From NCBI RefSeq assembly GCF_035222375.1, contig NC_085887.1:2889501-2953500 (forward strand): a stretch of 64,000 bases of DNA, written 5' to 3'. The translations under genes and the position numbers were made by a program. Within the stretch, counting starts at the first letter, position 1. Each line of letters starts with the position of its first letter. The stretch is from Podospora pseudocomata (lineage: Eukaryota > Ascomycota > Sordariomycetes > Sordariales > Podosporaceae). Positions 57,856-64,000 of the stretch are shown here, piece by piece. A model generated the notes under the pieces. It did no database searches, was not told the origin of the DNA, and was given only the letters and a program-made list of their open reading frames with translations.

Positions 57856-60353
57856 CACGAAGAATCGTCGCTTCAATCGCGGTAGGTTTCTGTATGGAAC
57901 TGCCATATTAGCATGAGATCCCACCGTGGCAGGTTGCGACGCATGGCGAGAGAACACAGCAGGAACATCGTGGAAGACGCCGTGCACCTATTAAGAAACT
58001 GTGTGGACGGAGGTGGTGGAGGTTGAAAAAGACAGTCGCGCCGCGGCTGCAGTGAGCAGCTTCAAAGAGGAACAGGCGGTGCGTGTCGGACTGGATCGGG
58101 GGCTACAAACCTCTGGGTTGCGGCGAGAGTGCAGATGCAAATGTCAGCGGCACGCGACAGTTGACGATGTCAATTGTGCGGCAGTTGCGAACGAACGAGC
58201 GCTTCGATGCGATGGACCAAAGGAGGTGTGTGAGATGGTCGACTGTGAGACCAAATGAATGGCTGAGCAGACGATGCCGTGTGCGCCGACAGAAGAGGCC
58301 AGTCGCTTGGCGGCTGAACCTCAGCGGTTGACGAGCTCAGCGGGGCCCGGGATGGCGGGTGCCGAAGAGTAATTGAAGCTGTCGAGCAATGAGTCGGAAT
58401 GAAAACAACAAAAAGTGAACTGGAGCGACGGTTGACGAAATCGCGCGCCGTCACGGGTCGGATGGGGAAAAGACGAGATGAGGGAGCGATGGAAGGTCAG
58501 ACCCTCGGGGGGATGGCACGAGAGATTAGGTGCGGCTTCAGGGCTGTTATTCCCAGTTGCCAGGCTTGGACTAGGCGCAGGCACAGTTCATGCGGCAGTG
58601 CAACATGTACCGCGGCTGCCAGATTGGGCGAAGCGGTACGTAAGACGACGGGACTGTGACACCCGAGACGGGGGCGATGGCCAGGTTGAGGAGGGATTGT
58701 CGGCCTGTTTGAACCGACGGCGATTTTGAAGCAATTCTCGTTTCTCGATTTTGTTTTTGTAAACTTCCTCACCAAATAAACATCGGACGAACCTAGTCTA
58801 ACAAACTTCTTCTGTATCGCTCGAAGCTTTTCATCAGGTGACCGGGCCTGTGCCTCATGCTTTTCCCGCCGGGTCGTTCCTGGGGCAATTTTCAGTTCCT
58901 GGGATCTGGCTGTGGGGCCAGAAAGTCCGCCGTTGCATGGGATGACAGCTCTGAGCACTCAAGCTCCCAGCTGGCTTTTGCAACTGTTCGATCGTCCAAC
59001 CTTTTTTTCTTTCATTCTTTGTCCCCAAGCCATTCTATTTCCAGAAACCCCGTATTACAGCTGAGCTCAGCCTCGTCTTTTGTGCTGCACATGTCAACCC
59101 ACAACGTTCCCGGCCTGCTACGTGACATTGCCAGAAGATCACGTTGTCGATCGCCTCTCGACCTCTGCTCGGTCTGTCTGAGCTCCCTCCCTAACTTCAT
59201 CACCATCAACCCATCTCGACAATACAACAACTGTGCGGCAAAGCCATCGCCGTTGGCCATGAAATCCCAATTTGGAGAGATAAGACACCCACCGTTGGTT
59301 GATCCACCTCCATCTCACCTACCTCCAGCAAATCGGCTTGCCAACATGCACCCTTTGCAGGACCCTTGTTGCCTGAAACCTCTCTGCTTTGCATCTGCAG
59401 ATAGGATCTCACTCAGTGCCCTTCCTGCAGCCCGCTCCAACCGGGGAATTACCCCCCCGGGACTCTTCTCTTATCACGATCCCTTCACTTGTTCCCATTC
59501 TCCATCCTCAAATCATGACCATCAAGTTAAAAAAAAAATGTTTTTAGAAAAGCAACCGATTCAAACCGCCCCATCGATCCAAAACGTCATAGTAATAAAA
59601 ACCAAGCCTAGGACCCAACACACTGAACCCCACTTTAACTTCGTAATCAAGTACGCTAAAAGGCGGGGGAATATCGTCTCTCGGGATTTTGCTCATCTGA
59701 TCTCCTACATTTTCCTCCTCCTTCAAGGATGAACCGCGCTGAGTGTTTTCGTTCCTGACTACTCAATCATCTCTACTTGTTGCAGCCTCTTCTTCATCAG
59801 CTCAGTATTGCTTGATGGTGTGCTAGCAATGTAAAAATAGCCCCTCTAGACCTCGACTCCTCACCAGTAACCATCTCAGCTGCCCCTCCACCACAAGAGA
59901 CCTACATATACTCAGATCAGCTACATGCAGTTCTGCCTATGTGCTGACAACCTGCATAACAAAAAGTGTCTTGTCCTCCCCTGATCCAGATCGAGTCCAA
60001 ATGTTAGAAGACCTGCAGCCTGAGGCGCTTGGGCTTTAGTTCATCTACCCGGACATATCTTCATGCAAGGGCAAAGGAGAACATAGACATGCAGAATTGA
60101 AGACATATTTCAGCCTTTGTTTTTCGATCTAAGATATCTCTAATTCAACTTTTTTTCGCCTCTTCTGAAAACAAACCAAGGCGAGTGCTGTATCTATATC
60201 TCAATGCTCTTCCTGATAATACCCAGCGTGATGGCACCGAGCGCAAACATTAGGTATAACCCCAAAAACGACAACCCCATAACCCCCGAGCTCCAACAAT
60301 CCAAAAAAACTTCAAAACAAACCACCCCTTCTTGTTGCTAAAAACCAACTGCT
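57856..60353. other. intergenic region between the membrane-protein gene and hul4
   Basis: About 2.5 kb with no gene I can support. The part next to 57856 must hold the promoter of the minus-strand membrane-protein gene. The part from about 58980 to 60350 is C/T/A-rich on the plus strand and includes the 3' flank of hul4. An open frame at 58857-59732 (plus) lacks any recognisable domain. Confidence 0.45.
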
Positions 60354-63300
60354 TCACTTCAACCCAAACCCCTCACTCCCATTCACCGCCCCCCAAAGCA
60401 TCCCCTCCAACCTCTCCCTAGTCCCATACTTCCACAGCCCCAGCGCATTAAAGCACGTCCTCGCAGTCGGATACCGCCCAATATCATCCCCCAAACACGA
60501 AATCTTCACCACCAGCGACGCCGCCCCCGTGGCAGGTATCCTATCACTCCCCGTAATAAAACTCAACAATTTCCTCTGATCCTTGGGGCTCGCCCGTTCA
60601 AACGAGCTCCAAAACCACCTCACCACCGGCTCGTCCTCCCCCGGATCCGCAACCTCCTTCCCCCACCCTTCATACTGCGCCACCGCCCTCAAAGAATCAA
60701 TATCCAGCGCCTCATCCGACCCCCTCACCAACAACTCAATCTCCTCCGGCCTAAACAAACTCAACGCATTACCTCCACAAACCGTGAAAAATCCCCGCTT
60801 GAACGGCTCAAACTGCCTCGTTACCGACCCGTCAAGAAGATACTTGACATACAACTCGACATACTCCCTCTTGTTCGTATTCGTCACCGGCCTCCTCTCA
60901 CCCCCGGGACAGAGCGGCACCCGCTCCACGACCCCATACTTTTCAACATCCACCACAAAGTCCAGGCAGAAAACCTCCTCGAGGTCATCGTCGCTATACT
61001 CCAACAACTGCCTCAGCCCCCTCGCCAGTCTAGGCCTAAACTCAGCCAAATCTTCCAGCGTATAATTCATCGTCTGCCTCTGCTGATGAGCCACCTGTCC
61101 AGCCAGCGGCGGCGGCGGAGCAGCCATCAACAACTTTCGAAACGCAAACGGCGGAAGCGCAACATCCAAAATGGTCGAGTTGTAAATCGCAAGCCCCAGC
61201 ACCACTCCCACCAAAAAGAACTGCTCCGATGGCTCCAGCGAGTTCGGGTTAAAATAGCAATAACCCGAATCCTCATCATAGAGAAACATCCCATGATCCC
61301 TCCCAAACACTTCTCTCACCAACAACAAGAACCACTCCTTTCTCAACCCACCGGCATCAACCCCTTCCTCCCCCTTGAAAACAATCTTCAACCCCTTCTT
61401 GATATCCTCCCCACCACCCCCAATAACCTCACTCACAGCCTTCAGACTGTCCTCCACAAGGCAATCCCGCCGAATATTCAGTGTCAAAAACTGCCTCACC
61501 ACCCTGTGGCTGAGAATGCTATCAAAAAACGCATCCCTTGCCCGACTCTCCATCTGCCGTCTAGCATCATGCTCCAAAATCTGAATCTTGGCCCCAATGC
61601 TCAACAAAAACGGATACTGACAAAACGCAAACCTCGCCTGCTTCTTCTCCCACGCCTCAAAATCGCCCACCAGATCCGAGTCGTCTAGCAGCGTCGTGTA
61701 AAAGTCGCTTGTGGGGACAATCTGTCCCCTGGCATACACCCCATCACCACCGTTGTTATTGTTGATGTTGTTACCGTCGTACATGTTTCCACCCCTTCTC
61801 GCATAATCCATATTGTTCGCCGCAAAGAGCAACCCCAACACCCTCGCCGCAGCCTTGATCTGCCAATCATCTTGATAGACCACCCTCTTTGGCTTCTCCT
61901 TCTTCTTCCCCCTGTTATTGTTATTATTCTGGCCCCCATTAGCCCCCCCACCGCTCTCTCTTCCATGCCCAAGCGCAGCGTGCAAACTCGCCGCTGACCT
62001 CCCAGCCCCCATGCTAGGAATCAACCCATCCGTGATGTCTACCTTGGTCTCATACTTCTTCTCATTTTGCCTAATGAGCCTATATGCCAAGAAGCTCGAC
62101 ACCAAGTCCTTGGTTTGCACAAACATCTTTTTCGGGTATCTTGCAAACCACCCAACTAAATGGTTTTGGCAGTCCGGATTAGTATTCGACACCAGCCCCA
62201 CAATCCGTTTGATAATACCCGAATGTCTCCCAGAGGTGGGACTAGAACCTCGCAGTGGGTCGTTGCTCTGTGTCGAACCTGCGCTGCCAGGGTGCTCAAA
62301 CTCTCCAGAGTAGGGCTTATAGTCTCCGTGCAGCAAGGGATTTCCAGCAATGATCATGATGAACCGCAGGTCATCGGGGCTAACAATGGGCCTTCCTGGT
62401 CTTTTGAGCATCGTCTCGCAGGCTTTGAGAAGAGTCCGTTGGGCGTGCTCCTGTCCAATGAGAATCTCGGTCTCGAGCTCCATGAGCGTGGCGTGTGGAG
62501 CAGCCAGGTCTGGGTCTTCTTCTACCAAGCTCGAATACACCTCCGGCCATGAACGAGCAGCCTCCGTGACAGCCGAATACCACTCTTCTAAATCCGCCCA
62601 TTCCAAGCGAGGACTCCGCGAGCTGACTATGGACTGTCCGTTTTGGCTTTTATTAGAGCTCGACCTTCCAGGGACAACATCCTCCTGCCCACCTGTCCAC
62701 CAAGAACCGTTCTCTGCAAAGTTGCCCAAGAGTAATAGCTTCGCATCTAAGTCAACGATGGGCTGGGGGTTGACAGTTGGCTGCGATCCCCTGCGGTGTT
62801 CGATGTGGTCGACTGATTGTTTCCGTACATCCTCTACTGTAGGACGATGCCGATGCCCTCGGTACGATGTGAATGACGAGTTCAAACAGTGAAACGAAGT
62901 AAAGCAAGAGACAATGTAGTCTTCAAGTGGGCGAAATATTCTCCTGGCTTCACCACCTGGACTTGGGGGTTGAGGTGTATACTGATGAGATGGTTGCTGC
63001 GGGAAAACCTCTTGGAGAGCAGGTCGTTTCTCAGGGTATGAAGCGGATATGGTATTGGGGACAGTGTTGGACCAACTAGGCTGTCGGCGGTGCTGACTAA
63101 GATCCCGGGACCTGCTGGGTATCGGCTGGGCCCTACGACTAGGGCTCCCAGAGCTTGGTGGCCGCACCATGAGATAGGGCTCCGAGAAGTTGCCCGAGTT
63201 GAGGTTTCCTTCAGTTGAATTGTTGAAGAACGGATTTGTGGATGGCTCGCGAGGTGGACTGAGAGCCTCGGGCTGTGGGTTTCTCAGAGCAGCTGCCAAG

Positions 63301-64000
63301 AAAGCGTACAGACACTGAGAAATCAATGACTGTGTGTGTTCGAGAGAAATAGTACCGTCTACAGCAAGTCAGCAACAGCAACGGAAAGATGTAAACGGTC
63401 TCCTTACCAGACGACAATGTTGGCCGCCGGTCAGGTGAGGCGCCTGGCCCCCGTGAATGATCCCGTCTATTTTCCCGGTTATGATCATGGCCACGATCTC
63501 GGTCCCTTAGTAGTGGCTGCAAGTCATTGATAGTGAGGCAGATGGTGCACTTGAATACATGTAGGTCCCTCGGCCATCGTACAAGCGACCCGCACGTCAT
63601 GCAATTGCCCGTCGAGTAATCCCTGCTGCCACCCGAAGAGCCGTTGCGGTGACCACGGCTCGGTGGGGGTCTTCCTCGAAACTTCGGCAGAGGTCCGGCG
63701 TCGAGACCGGACTCAGAATCGGACTCGTGTTCGGGGCGGGTCATGGGGCCCGATTTCTTCTTCTTGATTGAAAAGAGTGACGGGAATGGATGGCTCATGG
63801 AGCGTGTATGACGGGGTCTTTGTGCGTTGCGCGAAGGGTGTAAGTCTTCATCGGACGAGCTGGACTCGATTTGGCACTGCTGCAGGTTCTCCCAGGCCTC
63901 TAACTCGGGCACTCGAGAAGCGCTTCGATATCGGCTCCTTTCGCGGTTACTGCTACCATGACCGCTTGTAGACCCGGGCTGAAGATGCTGACGAGCATTC
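60354..64000 (-). CDS. hul4: HECT-type E3 ubiquitin ligase Hul4 (N-terminus outside window)
   Basis: Two exons are visible: one from the right edge to 63408, and 63358-60354, separated by a 49 bp intron (GTAAGG...TAG). About 1199 residues are covered; the frame is open to the edge, so the start lies beyond it. Near the N-terminus NCMTCGSLVRWPRDLHVFKC followed by TICL forms a CxxC-x16-CxxC zinc-ribbon-like motif. The middle has conserved helical blocks (LEDYIVSCFTSFHCLNSSF, MIIAGNPLLHGD, FPKKMFVQTKDLVSSFLAY-like) and Asn/Gly-rich inserts. The C-terminal 350 residues are a HECT domain: KIVFKGEEGVDAGGLRKEWF at its start, GVVLGLAIYNSTILDV in the N-lobe, and YPTARTCFNALGLWKYGTRE with the catalytic Cys codon at 60455-60453, ending SEGFGLK. 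The layout matches budding-yeast Hul4, implicated in nuclear protein quality control. Confidence 0.93.

Noticed and set aside
58857-59732. 291-codon plus-strand open frame upstream of the membrane-protein gene
   Set aside because: Low-complexity Ser/Pro/Leu-rich translation with no recognisable domain, rich in CT/CA-biased DNA; length is explained by composition.

Overview
The window is nuclear DNA from a filamentous ascomycete. Genes carry several short introns (44-101 bp) with GTRNGT-type donors and CTAAC-like branch sites. The gene set includes the fungal DASH subunit Dad2, a fungal-type shugoshin, NACHT/TPR and NWD-type STAND genes, and an ECL1-family protein. The style of the TPR repeats and of the NWD/HNH families suggests Sordariales (Podospora/Chaetomium-like). 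That placement is inference from the sequence alone.

Layout. 1-951: 3' end of a TPR-repeat STAND gene running in from the left. 1756-4073: an uncharacterised Ser/Thr-rich coiled-coil protein. 5009-8137: dad2 and shugoshin, two chromosome-segregation genes, head to head over a 487 bp promoter. 8646-9405: retromer vps29. 10565-11930: alanine-glyoxylate aminotransferase. 12743-16394: exportin crm1 (seven exons, one GC-AG intron, Thr at the leptomycin-B position). 17.3-19.3 kb: a wrecked HNH-family gene copy containing a 71 bp-arm palindrome and a 21-23 bp minisatellite, followed by a broken reading frame and a 21 bp AT-rich minisatellite. 19.3-46 kb: about 27 kb of non-repetitive DNA in which the only credible gene is an ECL1-family zinc protein (35665-36075). 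46.0-48.6 kb: the same AT-rich minisatellite, a second HNH-family gene in opposite orientation, and an NWD-NACHT-WD40 STAND pseudogene with nonsense codons, frameshifts and an internal deletion. 49008-64000: a second housekeeping block with a Det1-like phosphoglycerate-mutase-fold protein, a PRKRIP1/DUF1168 splicing protein, cct3, a Pro-rich single-pass membrane protein and the HECT ligase hul4, which runs off the right edge.

The housekeeping genes are unrelated in pathway, apart from dad2 and shugoshin, which both serve kinetochores. The most unusual part is the middle: two inverted HNH-family copies, each with the same family of 21 bp AT-rich repeats at its 3' side, bracket the gene-poor interval. 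One of them abuts a STAND relic whose stop codons look like repeat-induced point mutation (RIP). I read this as a decayed immune/allorecognition-type accessory locus, not a working system. No search could be run here: family assignments rest on motif recognition, and exon boundaries on splice signals plus preserved reading frame.
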